Shown one piece after another: positions 5,798-5,993 of a DNA stretch of 5,993 bases; the first letter of the stretch is position 1; every line of letters begins with the position of its first letter. The stretch is from the NCBI GenBank assembly GCA_030627155.1, contig DAOUSP010000082.1, positions 1 through 5,993 on the forward strand, read 5' to 3'. Origin of the DNA: Candidatus Aminicenantota bacterium. Lineage in GTDB: Bacteria > Acidobacteriota > Aminicenantia > Aminicenantales > Aminicenantaceae. Below the pieces are notes generated by a model. The model had not been told where the DNA came from. It did not search any database and saw only the letters and a list, made by a program, of their open reading frames with translations. The position numbers were made by a program, and so were the translations under genes.

Positions 5798-5993
5798 TTA
5801 AATACTCATAAAAATACCTGTAATAATTATGTTGGCAAGGCATAAAGGAACGAGCGCCTTCCATCCAAAATCCATTAACTGGTCATAGCGAAACCTGGGG
5901 TAAGTCCACCGAAACAATATTTGAAGCCGAATTGAGCGCCTGCCAATTCTTAAAACATCTCCAAAAGGAATTGCCGCTACAGTGATAGCAACA
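5798..5993 (-). CDS. nuoH: NADH-quinone oxidoreductase subunit H, C-terminal part (runs off the window)
   Basis: The last 64 codons of NuoH, the membrane subunit that forms part of the quinone-binding site, are present; the 5' part lies beyond the right edge. The translated tail contains RWTYPRFRYDQLMDFGWKAL, which matches the highly characteristic R.(T)(Y/L)PR.RYDQLM..GWK motif of this subunit. It is followed by a hydrophobic final helix (LVPLCLANIIITGIF) and ends at a TAA at 5798-5800. It is followed after one base by nuoI, the usual nuoH-nuoI order. Confidence 0.93.
   Translation of the reverse strand, partial: VAITVAAIPFGDVLRIGRRSIRLQILFRWTYPRFRYDQLMDFGWKALVPLCLANIIITGIFMSI

Overview
The window is AT-rich bacterial DNA. 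It contains a compact four-gene operon on the minus strand, the end of a respiratory complex I cluster (also minus strand), and two broken gene pieces, one on each side of the operon. A DUF481/YdiY-type outer-membrane beta-barrel fragment points to a Gram-negative host. The complex I proteins (NuoH tail and two-cluster ferredoxin-like NuoI) show a respiring cell. Together with the split glycine dehydrogenase-type genes this would fit Desulfobacterota or a similar Gram-negative lineage, but the sequence does not prove the taxon.

Layout from left to right. Positions 1-204 hold the C-terminal part of a DUF481 protein on the minus strand, with no start codon. Positions 204-4816 hold the operon, transcribed right to left: a short-chain dehydrogenase (4052-4816), a second and different short-chain dehydrogenase (3216-4007), a GcvPA-like protein (1772-3181) and a GcvPB-like protein (204-1751). 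The gaps are 44, 34 and 20 bases, and each gene has its own Shine-Dalgarno-like site. Positions 4817-5051 are an AT-rich divergent intergenic region with a candidate minus-strand promoter overlapped by two perfect 12-bp palindromes. Positions 5052-5246 hold the first ~58 codons of a homocysteine S-methyltransferase (MetH-type) gene on the plus strand, cut off abruptly. Positions 5247-5304 are a short AT-rich convergent gap in which I see no convincing terminator. Positions 5305-5993 hold nuoI and the last 64 codons of nuoH on the minus strand. No nuoJ follows nuoI.

The notable part is the operon. The two large proteins are clearly fold-type I PLP proteins of the glycine dehydrogenase (P-protein) family and keep the PLP lysine. 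However, many positions that are nearly invariant in true GcvPA and GcvPB are replaced in both subunits. There is no gcvH or gcvT; two NAD-type SDR enzymes are the partners instead. My inference is that this pair is a paralogue with a changed substrate or reaction, working with two alcohol/ketone oxidoreductases in an undescribed catabolic or biosynthetic route. The truncated genes on both sides suggest that this block lies in a rearranged or acquired region.
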